The notes under the pieces were generated by a model. That model was not told where the DNA came from. It ran no database searches and was given only the letters and a program-made list of their open reading frames with translations. Positions 55,129-64,000 of a stretch of 64,000 nucleotides of DNA are shown here, piece after piece. Positions within the stretch are counted from its first letter, which is position 1. Every line of letters begins with the position of its first letter. The stretch spans positions 1,819,586-1,883,585 of the forward strand of contig NZ_KI911557.1 of NCBI RefSeq assembly GCF_000515215.1, read 5' to 3'. The stretch comes from Methylomonas sp. 11b (GTDB lineage: Bacteria; Pseudomonadota; Gammaproteobacteria; Methylococcales; Methylomonadaceae). A program made the position numbers and the translations under genes.

Positions 55129-55806
55129 ATGAAGATCCTGATCGTGGAAGACGAGTCCAAAACCGGGGATTACCTGAGACAGGGCCTGAGCGAGGCCGGC
55201 TTCGTCGTCGATTTAGCGCGAGATGGGCTGGACGGTCTGCATTTGGCGCTGACAGAAGCCTACGACCTGGCAATTTTGGATGTGATGCTGCCCGGCATTG
55301 ACGGTTGGCAGGTGCTGCAAGGCATCCGTCGCTCGGGCAAGGATATGCCGGTGCTCTTTCTCACGGCCCGCGACGATGTCGACGATCGGGTCAATGGACT
55401 GGAACTCGGGGCCGATGACTACTTAGTGAAACCTTTCGCCTTTTCCGAACTGTTGGCCCGTGTTCGAACCCTGCTCCGGCGCGGAGTGAAGACCAAGGAG
55501 TCCGAGATTCTGCGAGCTGCCGACCTCGAACTCGACCTGATACGACGCCGGGTGGCCCGATCGGGCAAAAAGATCAATTTAGCATCCAAGGAATTCGCCC
55601 TGTTGGAACTCCTTTTGCGGCGCCAGGGCGAGGTGCTTCCCCGGTCCCTGATCGCCTCCCAAGTCTGGGATATGAACTTCGATAGCGATACCAACGTGAT
55701 CGAGGTCGCTATCAGGCGTCTGAGGGCAAAAATCGATGACGGTTTCGAGCCGACGCTGATCCACACCGTCCGAGGCATGGGTTACGTGCTGGAGGCGACC
55801 GAATGA
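55129..55806 (+). CDS. copR: CopR/CusR-type response regulator
   Basis: 225-residue OmpR-family regulator. Start at 55129 with GGAG upstream gives the usual KILIVEDE N-terminus. Receiver phosphoacceptor D51 is in [10 protein letters not shown]; the C-terminal winged helix covers about residues 130-222 ([25 protein letters not shown]). It probably binds the boxes at 55042 and 54292. Stop overlaps copS by ATGA. Confidence 0.93.
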   Translation: MKILIVEDESKTGDYLRQGLSEAGFVVDLARDGLDGLHLALTEAYDLAILDVMLPGIDGWQVLQGIRRSGKDMPVLFLTARDDVDDRVNGLELGADDYLVKPFAFSELLARVRTLLRRGVKTKESEILRAADLELDLIRRRVARSGKKINLASKEFALLELLLRRQGEVLPRSLIASQVWDMNFDSDTNVIEVAIRRLRAKIDDGFEPTLIHTVRGMGYVLEATE

Positions 55807-57194
55807 GGCTGATCGGACGCAAATCCATCACCTTCCGGTTAACCTTGCTGTTCGCGTCAGTCTCGACGACGGTGCTGCTGCTGTTGGGGCTGCTGATCGG
55901 CTCGCTCGTTGAGCGGCATTTCGAAGAATTGGACATGGAATTGCTCGACGGCAAACTGGAACTTCTCCAGCACACCTTGAAGAAAGTTCGCTCCGACTCG
56001 GAACTGGAGGCGCTACCAGGACAACTTCAAGATTCCATGGTGGGACACCCCGGTTTGGCCGTAGTCGTTTTGAAGCCGAATGGTGAGACCCTGTATTCGA
56101 CTGAAGGTGCGAAGTTACCGGAAGAACTGCTTGCCGGAGCCGGAGATAAACACCTTCACCCGATGTTTTGGACCGACCCCGAGAACCATCGCTATCGCGG
56201 GATTTCAGCCGAAGTGCCGACCCGTATCGAAGGCGCGGCTCCGGTGGTCGTGGCCGTGTCCACCGACCTGTTACACCACGAGCATTTCATGCAATCGTTT
56301 CGGACGGCGTTGTGGACGGTCATGGGCCTGGCGGCGTTACTGACCGGCTTTCTCGGCTGGGTAGCAGCACGCCAGGGATTGGCACCCCTTAGGGACATCA
56401 GCCGTAGTGCTGCGGGCATCACCGCGAACCACCTCGACCAGAGGCTGCCTTTAGCCTCCATTCCCGTCGAACTGGCCGAGGTCGCGAAAACCCTGAACGA
56501 GATGCTGGCACGGCTCGAAGGATCCTTCCGCCGGCTATCCGACTTTTCCTCGGATATCGCCCACGAGTTGCGCACGCCGGTCAGCAATATGCTGACACAA
56601 ACCCAGGTCACTCTGTCTAAGACCCGGACACTCGACGAATACCGGGACGTGCTGGCTTCCAACGCGGAAGAGTTCGAGCGTCTGTCGCGGATGATTGCCG
56701 ACATGCTGTTCCTGGCCAAATCGGACAACAACCTCATTGTCCCGCATCGCGAAAAGTTCGATTTAGTGGTGGAGGTGAGCAGCCTAGTCGAATTTTACGA
56801 GGCGTTGGCTGAGGAAAAGGGCGTCAGTCTGACCTATTCCGGAAAGGGAGCTATTTTCGGCGACAGGTTGATGCTGCGCAGAGCGGTCAACAATCTCCTC
56901 TCGAATGCGCTACGCCATACGCCAAAAGGGGAAAGGATAAAAATTCGCGTTGACGATTCCGACGTCTCGATCGTCGTTTTGTCGGTGCAAAACACCGGAG
57001 AAACCATCACACCTGCGCATTTGCCGCGGCTTTTCGATCGCTTCTACCGGGTACATGCATCACGACAGCGTTTTGGTGAGGGCGCGGGACTCGGTTTGGC
57101 GATCACGCGTTCTATCGCGCACGCCCATGGCGGCGAGGCTTTGGCGCATTCGGAGGGCGGCATCACGACGTTTGAGATTCGGCTTCCGGTTTGA
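55803..57194 (+). CDS. copS: CopS/CusS-type heavy-metal sensor histidine kinase
   Basis: 463-residue membrane kinase. First helix about residues 12-35, periplasmic sensor about 36-165, second helix about 170-190 ([16 protein letters not shown]), HAMP about 190-240, H-box [13 protein letters not shown] with the phosphorylated His, then N-box [12 protein letters not shown] and G-box [11 protein letters not shown]. Architecture and neighbours fit the CusS/CopS family of copper and silver sensors. Coupled to copR by a four-base overlap. Confidence 0.93.
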   Translation: MRLIGRKSITFRLTLLFASVSTTVLLLLGLLIGSLVERHFEELDMELLDGKLELLQHTLKKVRSDSELEALPGQLQDSMVGHPGLAVVVLKPNGETLYSTEGAKLPEELLAGAGDKHLHPMFWTDPENHRYRGISAEVPTRIEGAAPVVVAVSTDLLHHEHFMQSFRTALWTVMGLAALLTGFLGWVAARQGLAPLRDISRSAAGITANHLDQRLPLASIPVELAEVAKTLNEMLARLEGSFRRLSDFSSDIAHELRTPVSNMLTQTQVTLSKTRTLDEYRDVLASNAEEFERLSRMIADMLFLAKSDNNLIVPHREKFDLVVEVSSLVEFYEALAEEKGVSLTYSGKGAIFGDRLMLRRAVNNLLSNALRHTPKGERIKIRVDDSDVSIVVLSVQNTGETITPAHLPRLFDRFYRVHASRQRFGEGAGLGLAITRSIAHAHGGEALAHSEGGITTFEIRLPV

Positions 57195-57238
57195 ACGATA
57201 ATAATACGGATCTATAGGGCTACTTTTTTATCCAGAAC

Positions 57239-58483
57239 TCATACAGTTTTTGCAATTTTTTTCATTATTTGGTGGCTGTCACCAAACTTACAAAGAGCAT
57301 TGCAGTTCTGCCGAAGTTCTGAAAATAATATGTATTTGATTGGGATTTTTATTTGCTTGATTGAAGGACGTGAGAGTTGCAAAATTACATCCTTTTCTCT
57401 ACAATCAGGGACAACCAAATAAAAAGTTTCATTGCCGATAGCGATGGAATATGAAAGGTCGGTCAATCGTAAAATTCCCGAATAAATACTGGTGCTTTTT
57501 TCAACTTCAAAGGCACAAATCACATTATTTGTCCCTTTCTCAAACCATAATACATCTATCAATTTGATAGTACCGGCGGTTTCTTTATCACAATTGATAG
57601 CTGGAAATTTATCTGGACTCATAAACGAAAAACTACTACCTGCATAAGACCTTGAACGGTCATTTGAAGCAACAAAAGCATCGTAACCCAAACTTTGACC
57701 GATTTTCAACAGATGAAACTGCATTTCGGAATGCAGGTTTTCCTCGTCTTTTTCGTATTGAATTTCTTTTTGGCGTTTTTCAATGTTTTTCTCTAACTTA
57801 TTTCGTTCGTCTTCACTTAAATATTCATCATTGCCGATAAGCATTTTTTGTGTACCAATTTCAAAACACAAACCCGCTATCGCTCCCAAATCGTTGGAAA
57901 GTTGAGCTTTATGTTTGTTGTTGGTTTCAATCAATACTTCTCTGATTTTTAGGTATTCTGTCCAAGAACCTAATTTCTTTTTGTCGTTAAATAAAGCGTT
58001 AAACCCATTGATGATGGCAGTATTGAAAGGCGGAAACAAAGTGGGGTGCAAAAAGTATAAAATACTTGCTACGGCTGGACCCAAACCTTTTATTTTTAGA
58101 GCATCCAATCGTACTATTTCTTTAACGATTTGTTCTTCTGATTTAGCATTGATACAGTTTTCCAGGAATTGACCAAAGGCAATTTTATTACTTTGATTTT
58201 CGTAAATGTCGGGTATCCGTAATTTGGGTTTCCAATAAAAAGGGTGCGATACTCCTATAAATACTTGCTTTTGTTCGGCAATACAATTCAAAACAAATTC
58301 CAGGGAGCTACTCTTAAAATCGTTTGGAAAATTTTTATTTTTAATATCTTCCACCACTTGTAAAACCCCTCTGCGAATGGTGCGAAAGGCTTTGAGCCGT
58401 TGGTCATTGTCAATAAACCAAGTATTGTAGACACTTTGCGTATCGGCTTTGTATTGTGTAATTATTTGTAAGAGGTTGTTCAT
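57239..58483 (-). CDS. AT-rich orphan nuclease-like protein (HhH plus PD-(D/E)XK candidate)
   Basis: 414-residue protein with codon use strongly biased to A/T, unlike all neighbours, so recently acquired. Residues about 130-165 contain a helix-hairpin-helix-like element (ALKIKGLGPAVASILYFLHP). The C-terminal third has IDVLWFEKGTNNVICAFEVEKST, a spacing of Asp...Glu-x-Glu-Lys that fits a PD-(D/E)XK nuclease core. A helical coiled region (about 225-265) lies between. No methylase is beside it. Best guess is a restriction-like or DNA-repair/defence nuclease; the activity is not proven by sequence. Confidence 0.6.
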   Translation of the reverse strand: MNNLLQIITQYKADTQSVYNTWFIDNDQRLKAFRTIRRGVLQVVEDIKNKNFPNDFKSSSLEFVLNCIAEQKQVFIGVSHPFYWKPKLRIPDIYENQSNKIAFGQFLENCINAKSEEQIVKEIVRLDALKIKGLGPAVASILYFLHPTLFPPFNTAIINGFNALFNDKKKLGSWTEYLKIREVLIETNNKHKAQLSNDLGAIAGLCFEIGTQKMLIGNDEYLSEDERNKLEKNIEKRQKEIQYEKDEENLHSEMQFHLLKIGQSLGYDAFVASNDRSRSYAGSSFSFMSPDKFPAINCDKETAGTIKLIDVLWFEKGTNNVICAFEVEKSTSIYSGILRLTDLSYSIAIGNETFYLVVPDCREKDVILQLSRPSIKQIKIPIKYILFSELRQNCNALCKFGDSHQIMKKIAKTV

Positions 58484-59096
58484 CTTTTATTTTTATAGAA
58501 GTTACGCATTGACGACTGGCTGAAATTATAAGTCTAAGTGCGCCATGCTCGCCATAAAGGGAGCCAGGTGGGCAAGCTTCTTTGCCTTATGCCCTTTGGG
58601 ACACCGTTCGCAACAACAAAAGGGATTCTCAATGTGGTGGGCAGAAAAACGTTGCCCGCTTGACTGCGTTCAAAATTACGATGGCAATGATAGTGATGCC
58701 GTCTACGGTTCCCCCAATGCTGCGGAAACAGTCGCTGGGCCAACTCCGTCAGAAGTTGGCGAGCCGCGGAGTCCAGCCGTTTCAGGTGGTGGGCGGACTC
58801 CCCACCGAAGGCAGCGGATTCCCTGGGTGCGGTGTCGTGGACGAACTGCTTGATGCGATTGACCTCCAGCCACAAGACTCCGCCGCAGCCCGTCACGCTG
58901 AGGAACCGCCACCCCAGACACAGCCGGATCAGGATTTTCCGGTGAATAAACCGGCCGTAGCAAGCGCCGCTTCGAATAATCGGCCCTACCGTCATCGGCT
59001 TTCCGCGTCCTAGCTTCCGAACCGCTCATACAGCCAACTTTACTGCAAGAAACTTGATGTCCCTGCGCCAATGCCATTGACTTGGTTTATTAAACA
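58484..59096. other. Debris with a P-type ATPase fragment
   Basis: Minus strand 58668-58733 encodes ATVSAALGE, then, after a one-base shift, [15 protein letters not shown], nearly identical to residues of the Ca-type ATPase half at 49600 ([25 protein letters not shown]). The rest has no recognisable gene, although a 150-codon minus-strand frame runs through it. Remnant of a duplicated ATPase gene or rearrangement. Confidence 0.6.
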
Positions 59097-59393
59097 TCAC
59101 TTAGCTTGCGTCATCATATAGTCCACGGCAGCGCCGATATCCGCATCGCTCAATTCGGGTTGCCCGGCCCGCGGGGGCATTGCTCCCTTGCCATTGATAA
59201 CGGAAGCGGCCAGTGCATCGCCCCCCTTCTTAATCAATGGCCCCCATGCCGCCTTGTCGCCAAGCTTCGGAGGCATGGCGGCATGACAGACAGCACAGTT
59301 GTTGCTATAGACTTCCTGTCCATCGACTGCGGGAGCCTGGCCCGCGAATAATAAAAGCGCCAAGGCGGCGCTGCTGATGAAGATGAATTTCAT
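59097..59393 (-). CDS. Small class I cytochrome c (c5-like)
   Basis: 98-residue periplasmic cytochrome. Signal peptide ends near residue 22 (GQAPAVDG), heme motif CAVCH at about 34-38 and the distal Met in GAMPPRAG. AGGAG ribosome-binding site. Last of three adjacent heme-protein genes on the minus strand; could shuttle electrons between the membrane protein and the porin-cytochrome. Confidence 0.9.
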   Translation of the reverse strand: MKFIFISSAALALLLFAGQAPAVDGQEVYSNNCAVCHAAMPPKLGDKAAWGPLIKKGGDALAASVINGKGAMPPRAGQPELSDADIGAAVDYMMTQAK

Positions 59394-59517
59394 GGCTTTC
59401 TCCTAACATTCAAAGATTGGGGTTTGGTTGGAACTTTTATTTCAATTCGGTAATGCGTTTCCCGGTATTGCTGTCGAAAACAGAACATAATAATCTCCTA
59501 TACTCGTTGATCTCATT

Positions 59518-60306
59518 TCACGACTCTCGATCACTTGCGTGCTTAGTTGGTGTATCGATAGGAGTGGCGCCAGGTTTTTTAAACCACATTTCCCAGAGCG
59601 GAATAAGAATCTGCGCGGCCAGCGCCATCCCCATAAAACATCCACCGATAATGACGGTATAGGCAAAAAAGGGCTGGTACTTTGTGATCCACCAGGAGCC
59701 GATATCCATCCAAATCGCGACGTAAGGCACGACAATGATGGGCAGTTTCAAGGCTGAGGTGATTTCGCTCAGTGAGAAAATCATTCCGGTCAGAAGGAAT
59801 ATGATGCTGATGCCGAACAGATGAACATGAGACACGCGTGCAAGCTGGTCCAGGCCCGGCCCCATGTCAACGCGTGTCACTTCGCGGACTTCTTCGAAGG
59901 TGGTTAACGGCGGAACGGCAGGACTTGACTTAGCGTTGTGGCAGATAACGCAGTTTTTATCCAGCAGCGGTTTCACCTTTTCCCGGTATCCTGCCTCTGA
60001 CGCCCCCGCGCTTACCCAGCGCAACACCTCCTCCGTTTCGGAAGACGTGATCTTATTCGCCATTATCCCCCGCAGGGCAGACTCAAGACGGGTGTTACCA
60101 CGCACACCGTGATATTTCATAGTAATCCCTTCAACCAACCCCATTCCCATCTTTTTATGCGGGTCCACGTCCTCGAGATACAAGTAGAACAACGCCGCCA
60201 AATATCCTGCCCCAATCGTCAGTAAAAAAACACTGAACAATAGGCGCAAGGACGCCGGCAATGTCTTCAAGGTGCAGGAAGACATTGGTTTCACAAGCGC
60301 GTGCAA
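59518..60306 (-). CDS. Heme-binding membrane protein (CVICH)
   Basis: 262 residues from a TTG start preceded by GGAGGTG. One membrane helix at about residues 20-42, then a periplasmic loop with a heme c site CVICH at about 117-121, and four further helices (about 160-240; HVHLFGISIIFLLTGMIF). His residues in the helices (SHVHLFG) could ligate b-type heme. Conserved-looking family without a name I can give. Co-directional with the cytochrome-porin gene upstream (36 bp); probably an inner-membrane electron-transfer partner. Confidence 0.75.
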   Translation of the reverse strand: MHALVKPMSSCTLKTLPASLRLLFSVFLLTIGAGYLAALFYLYLEDVDPHKKMGMGLVEGITMKYHGVRGNTRLESALRGIMANKITSSETEEVLRWVSAGASEAGYREKVKPLLDKNCVICHNAKSSPAVPPLTTFEEVREVTRVDMGPGLDQLARVSHVHLFGISIIFLLTGMIFSLSEITSALKLPIIVVPYVAIWMDIGSWWITKYQPFFAYTVIIGGCFMGMALAAQILIPLWEMWFKKPGATPIDTPTKHASDRES

Positions 60307-60341
60307 AGCACCTCCATCCGTTTCAGAGAGAAGCTTCCGCT

Positions 60342-61661
60342 TCAGAACAACAGCCAGGCCAGCAAAAAGATGCTGTCGTTGTCGGAGGCATTTCTGCCGA
60401 AACCATCATAGTTGTGTCTGGCGCCATTGAATTTTCCATAGGCTGTATACCGTGCAGCCAGTTTCACATTGGACCACGGCAGGTAATTCAGTTCCGCAAT
60501 CAACCCATCGCTGTTTGGCTTGCCGTTAGTGCTGCCTGTAACCGGCTCCCCGGTGTTGTATTTGAGTTCATTGCTATTGCCCCAGGTGGAAAAAAACTGG
60601 ATGCCGCCGCCAAAACGGCGTTGATAGTAATAATGGGCATCCATCCTGAAAGTTTGCAGAACATCCGATTTATTAGACGTGAAGCCTTGGTCAAAACTTG
60701 CATTCCAGTCTTGCGCTTCCCGGATCCAGGTCGCCGCAGTGCTAACAATATGCGCGCCGCCGATGTATTGATATTGGGCATCAAGGGCAACGTCCGTAAA
60801 ACGGTCTGTAGACCCTCCCGTATTATTGGGGTCCGGAAAAACATCAGCCACCATGCCGTAAGTCCCCGCCGCCAGGCTGTGAGATCCCCATTCGTGCTGT
60901 AAGGCGACACGCCAATAGGGTACAAAGTCATTTACTACGTTCTCAGTTGGGACACCCGCACCCAGCGGACGCAGCAAGCCTCGTCTGGCGCTACGATAAA
61001 AGGCAGCTTCCCCGTACACCAGGTTATTCCACAAGGTATAGACACCCAAGCCTCCTACCTGACTGGCCAGAGTGGTATCAATCTGAGTTCGCGCGGCCGG
61101 CGACAGGGCCGCAGTTTCGGTATGGGGAAAACTCCATTGCGGCGTGCTGTTATAGATATCGGACACCGTCGGATTATTGTTTAACGTAAGGCCGTAAACC
61201 AGTTCCTGGTTATCGGCGATTGAAAAACTGTCGGCATAGCGGACGTCGAACATCTCCATCATGACTTTGTCCTCTATGCCGTCATAAAAGCCTTGGATCA
61301 ATGCCCCCGATTTCTCGGTTATTTTCCCTCCATAATACAAACCTACCGCCTGCGGGATGACCTCATTATTACGCGGAAAATTCTCCGGATCCGTCCCCTT
61401 GGTTTTCCGGGTTGAATTCCAGGAAACCTGCAATAGGGCTGAAATAGGAAGCGAGGCCGGGAACTTGACATTGGGCGCTTTTTGGCTGAAGCCGCGCAAC
61501 TTGAACTGACGCCCGAACGGCGTCAGTTCCGGGAAGACCGTATGGCAGGAGGCGCACTGCATACCCGTCTGCCGCCCCATGCTGGGCACTGCATGTGCGT
61601 TAGCTGAAACCAATAATCCGAGGAAAACCGTCATACCTATGCGAAATGTTGCCATATTCAT
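60342..61661 (-). CDS. Outer-membrane cytochrome-porin fusion, Cyc2-like
   Basis: 439 residues. Signal peptide (SANAHA) cleaved near 24, a single heme c motif CASCH at about residues 36-40, followed by FPELTPFGRQFKLRGF, then about 380 residues of alternating amphipathic beta strands ending in a terminal Phe (SIFLLAWLLF). This is the build of Cyc2, where an N-terminal heme plugs a 16-strand porin and moves electrons across the outer membrane; motif and length agree, but I could not test homology. Its substrate (iron, copper or another donor/acceptor) is unknown. Upstream of two heme-protein genes. Confidence 0.7.
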   Translation of the reverse strand: MNMATFRIGMTVFLGLLVSANAHAVPSMGRQTGMQCASCHTVFPELTPFGRQFKLRGFSQKAPNVKFPASLPISALLQVSWNSTRKTKGTDPENFPRNNEVIPQAVGLYYGGKITEKSGALIQGFYDGIEDKVMMEMFDVRYADSFSIADNQELVYGLTLNNNPTVSDIYNSTPQWSFPHTETAALSPAARTQIDTTLASQVGGLGVYTLWNNLVYGEAAFYRSARRGLLRPLGAGVPTENVVNDFVPYWRVALQHEWGSHSLAAGTYGMVADVFPDPNNTGGSTDRFTDVALDAQYQYIGGAHIVSTAATWIREAQDWNASFDQGFTSNKSDVLQTFRMDAHYYYQRRFGGGIQFFSTWGNSNELKYNTGEPVTGSTNGKPNSDGLIAELNYLPWSNVKLAARYTAYGKFNGARHNYDGFGRNASDNDSIFLLAWLLF

Positions 61662-61771
61662 TCACCTCTATTTGACTGAGCAAGTTAGATGCAACTTTTT
61701 CCCACACGTTTGTTTCACTGAGTAGACTTTCGTATCCATAATTGAATAGCCGCTACAATGAGATTAACGCA

Positions 61772-61909
61772 CTAGCATGGTTCGGGCAGAGCTGTTCCCA
61801 CTGTCGCCAATAATGATCCAGTAGCGCCTTCGGAGATATGAAGCCGAGCGCCAAGATGTTCGAGCGCATTGGTAAAAATCTCGGTGGCAATGAGAATAAC
61901 GCTCAACAT
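61772..61909 (-). pseudogene. N-terminal remnant of a CaCA cation exchanger
   Basis: 45 codons, FTNALEHLGARLHISEGATG then SLLATVGTALPE, match the first membrane segment region of sodium/calcium exchanger-type antiporters (conserved TALPE), then stop. The remainder of the gene is absent. Confidence 0.6.
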
Positions 61910-61940
61910 CGCCACTAACAATAGCCATCATTATGAATTC

Positions 61941-64000
61941 CTACTCGCTTTTCGAAAGACGCTTGATGTCTTTGTGCCAACGCCAAATAACATAGAGCGC
62001 CGGAATGACCAGCAGCGTCAACAACATGGCCGAACCGATCCCGCCGATCATGGGGGCGGCTATACGCTTCATCACGTCGGCGCCGGTGCCTGTGGCGATC
62101 ATGACCGGAAACAACCCGACGATATTGGCCAGGCCCGTCATCATGACTGGCCGGATACGCTCCATGGCGCCGGTTTGAACGGCCTCCAGCAAATCCGCGA
62201 GCGAACGCAACTGTCCGGCTTCCTGGCGTCTACGGACGGCCTCATCCAGATAGGACAGCATCACCGCGCTGGTTTCGGCGGCGACGCCCGCGAGCGCGAT
62301 TAAACCTACCCAAACGGCGATGCTCATATTGTATCCCAGGCCGTAAAGTGCCCACACGCCGCCGACCAGGGCCAGCGGCACGCCCAGCATCACCATCAGT
62401 GTTTCGGCAACGGAACGGAAAGTAAAGTAATACAGGATGAAAATGATCGCAAGCGTCAGCGGCACGAAAATCTTGAGACGCTGCTGCACCCGCTCCATGA
62501 ATTCGTATTGTCCCGACCAGGTCAAGGTGTAACCTGTCGGCAACTCGATTTTTTCCTTCACGATGCGCTTCAAATCCTCCACATAACCGCCCACATCTCG
62601 TCCGGCCATGTCCACATAGACGTAACCGGCCAGCATGCCGTCCTCGTCCCGGATCATCGCCGGGCCGCTGACCATGCGCAGCTCCGCGAGCTGGGCGATG
62701 GGCACCTGTGCACCATTGGGGGCGCTCACCAACACCCGTCCCAATTTATCCAGGTCGTCGCGCAGTTCGCGCAGGTAACGCACATTGACCGGGTAGCGCT
62801 CGCGCCCTTCGATGGTGGTGGTGATGCTTTCCCCGCCAATAGCGGATTCGATCATCTTGCTGACGTCCATGACGGTGAAGCCATAGCGGGCGATTTCGTC
62901 GCGCTTGATGACGAAGTCCAGAAAATAGCCGCCCGAAACCCGTTCCGCGTAAACGCTGCGGGTACCGGGAACTTCTTTGGCGATCATCTCGATGGCTTTA
63001 CCGATCTCCTCGATTTTTTTGAGGTCCGGCCCGAATATCTTGATGCCCACGGGAGTACGCACACCGGTGGTGAGCATGTCGATGCGCGCCTTGATCGGCA
63101 TGGACCAGGTATTGGTCACGCCTGGAAACTGCAAGGCACGGTCCATCTCCGCGATCAGGTCTTCATAACTCAGGCCCTCCCGCCACTGCTCCTTAGGCTT
63201 CAACTCCACCACCACTTCCATCATGCTGAATGGCGCCGGATCGGTGGAGGTTTCGGCGCGGCCGGATTTACCGAACACATGCCCGACTTCAGGAAACGCC
63301 TTAAGCTTTTGGTCCATCTGTTGCAGGAGTTTCCCGGCTTCCGTGACCGAGATGCCCGGCAGCGTGGTCGGCATGTACAAAATGGTGCCTTCATACAGCG
63401 GCGGCATGAATTCCGAGCCCATGCGCTGATACGGCAGAGCGATGCTGGCGATGAGCAAGATGGCCAGTGCTACCAGCAGTGTCCGGTACCGCAGCGCTAG
63501 CCTCAGAATGGGCGCGTAAGCCCACTGCAACAGGCGACTGACCGGGTTGCGCCGTTCCGGAATGATTCGGCCCCGGATGAAGAGGGACAACAAGGCCGGG
63601 ATCAGCGTCACCGCGATGACTGCGCTCATGGCGATAGACAGGTTCTTGGTCAATGCCAGCGGCTTGAACAAGCGCCCTTCCTGCCCCTCCAGGGTGAAGA
63701 CCGGCATAAAGGCGACGGCAATCACCAGCAGCGAGGCGAAGATCGGCGGCCCTACTTCCTTGGCGGAATCGATGAGGATCCGGTTGCGGTCGCCCACGCG
63801 GCCACCGCGTTCCCAATCCTCCAACCGACGGTGAGCATTGTCGACCATGACGATGGAGGCGTCCACCATGTCGCCGACGGCGACGATGATGCCGCCGATG
63901 GACATGATGTTCATGCCGACCCCAAGGAAATACATCGGGATGAAGGCGATGAGGATGGCGATGGGCAGAGTGATGATGGGTATCAGGGCGGAGCGGAAAT
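61941..64000 (-). CDS. cusA: CusA-type RND copper/silver efflux pump, partial
   Basis: C-terminal about 686 residues of an RND pump; the 5' end lies beyond the right edge of the window (frame stays open to 64000). Heavy-metal RND features: ALGxxxxxxDGAV-type region replaced by GDMVDASIVMVDNAHRRLE near the left of the fragment. All three Met of the CusA metal site appear in their conserved contexts, LYMPTTLPG, FSMMEVVVELK and IDMLTTGV, so Cu+/Ag+ specificity is well supported. It would pump metal from periplasm to outside with CusB and CusC, presumably encoded to the right. Confidence 0.93.
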   Translation of the reverse strand, partial: FRSALIPIITLPIAILIAFIPMYFLGVGMNIMSIGGIIVAVGDMVDASIVMVDNAHRRLEDWERGGRVGDRNRILIDSAKEVGPPIFASLLVIAVAFMPVFTLEGQEGRLFKPLALTKNLSIAMSAVIAVTLIPALLSLFIRGRIIPERRNPVSRLLQWAYAPILRLALRYRTLLVALAILLIASIALPYQRMGSEFMPPLYEGTILYMPTTLPGISVTEAGKLLQQMDQKLKAFPEVGHVFGKSGRAETSTDPAPFSMMEVVVELKPKEQWREGLSYEDLIAEMDRALQFPGVTNTWSMPIKARIDMLTTGVRTPVGIKIFGPDLKKIEEIGKAIEMIAKEVPGTRSVYAERVSGGYFLDFVIKRDEIARYGFTVMDVSKMIESAIGGESITTTIEGRERYPVNVRYLRELRDDLDKLGRVLVSAPNGAQVPIAQLAELRMVSGPAMIRDEDGMLAGYVYVDMAGRDVGGYVEDLKRIVKEKIELPTGYTLTWSGQYEFMERVQQRLKIFVPLTLAIIFILYYFTFRSVAETLMVMLGVPLALVGGVWALYGLGYNMSIAVWVGLIALAGVAAETSAVMLSYLDEAVRRRQEAGQLRSLADLLEAVQTGAMERIRPVMMTGLANIVGLFPVMIATGTGADVMKRIAAPMIGGIGSAMLLTLLVIPALYVIWRWHKDIKRLSKSE

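Noticed and set aside
62508-63500. Plus-strand frame of 330 codons
   Set aside because: Antisense to cusA.

Overview
The window reads as a gammaproteobacterial chromosome segment. Gene content (diguanylate cyclase, CheB/CheR-PAS hybrid, MerR/MerT/MerP, CopA/CopB, FadL- and Cyc2-like outer-membrane proteins) would fit a Methylococcales-type methanotroph, but no methane-oxidation gene is present, so this placement is inference.

Layout. (1) 0-8 kb: signalling genes on the minus strand (PAS-GGDEF-EAL protein, CheB-CheR-PAS protein, receiver-only protein) followed by small unknown ORFs. (2) 8-30 kb: a conjugative element. It starts at a 3' fragment of tRNA-Asn with its terminator, next to a tyrosine recombinase. 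Then come a Fic protein, a lytic transglycosylase, an FlhD/FlhC-like activator pair (compare SetDC of SXT/R391 and AcaDC of IncA/C), a toxin-antitoxin pair, traG-traH-traF, a MobI-like protein, merR-T-P with a Cys-rich metallochaperone but no merA, a TrfA-type replicon with eight phased 17-bp iterons, and traI-traD-traJ. The core pilus/T4SS genes (traLEKBVA, traC, traW, traU, traN) are not in the window. (3) 30-35 kb: TauE/SafE transporter, a HupE-like protein with an unusual C-terminal extension, and a TonB-dependent receptor. (4) 35-38 kb: a nest of broken mobile elements: two transposase remnants, a degenerate group II intron, a broken IS1595-type element, and two copies of a short repeat, one of which splits the IS1595 transposase. 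(5) 38-44.5 kb: a partly decayed sigma-54/organosulfur region: FadL-like protein with a sigma-54 promoter and an 11-G frameshift tract, dead amidohydrolase, remnants of an FMN reductase and an SfnG-like monooxygenase, OsmC, O-acetylhomoserine sulfhydrylase and an SfnR-like sigma-54 activator. (6) 44.8-57.2 kb: copper handling: a giant ORF joining a Ca-type P-ATPase to a Cu-type P-ATPase, CopB, DUF2934 protein, CopA, two small His-rich exported proteins, a cytochrome c, and the divergent copRS pair. (7) 57.2-59 kb: an AT-rich orphan nuclease-like gene and debris. (8) 59-64 kb: cytochrome c, heme-binding membrane protein, Cyc2-like cytochrome-porin fusion, and a partial CusA pump.

How it fits together. 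CopRS probably senses periplasmic copper and drives copA/copB and associated genes through a repeated box seen at 55042 and 54292; the Cu-ATPase half and CusA would export Cu+ across the inner membrane and the envelope. The conjugative backbone is probably switched on by the FlhDC-like pair; an identical inverted repeat lies about 35 bp upstream of both traF and traI and may co-ordinate the two transfer operons. The region from 30 kb on could be cargo in the position of SXT hotspot HS1 (after traJ), or ordinary chromosome after a truncated element; the window cannot decide.
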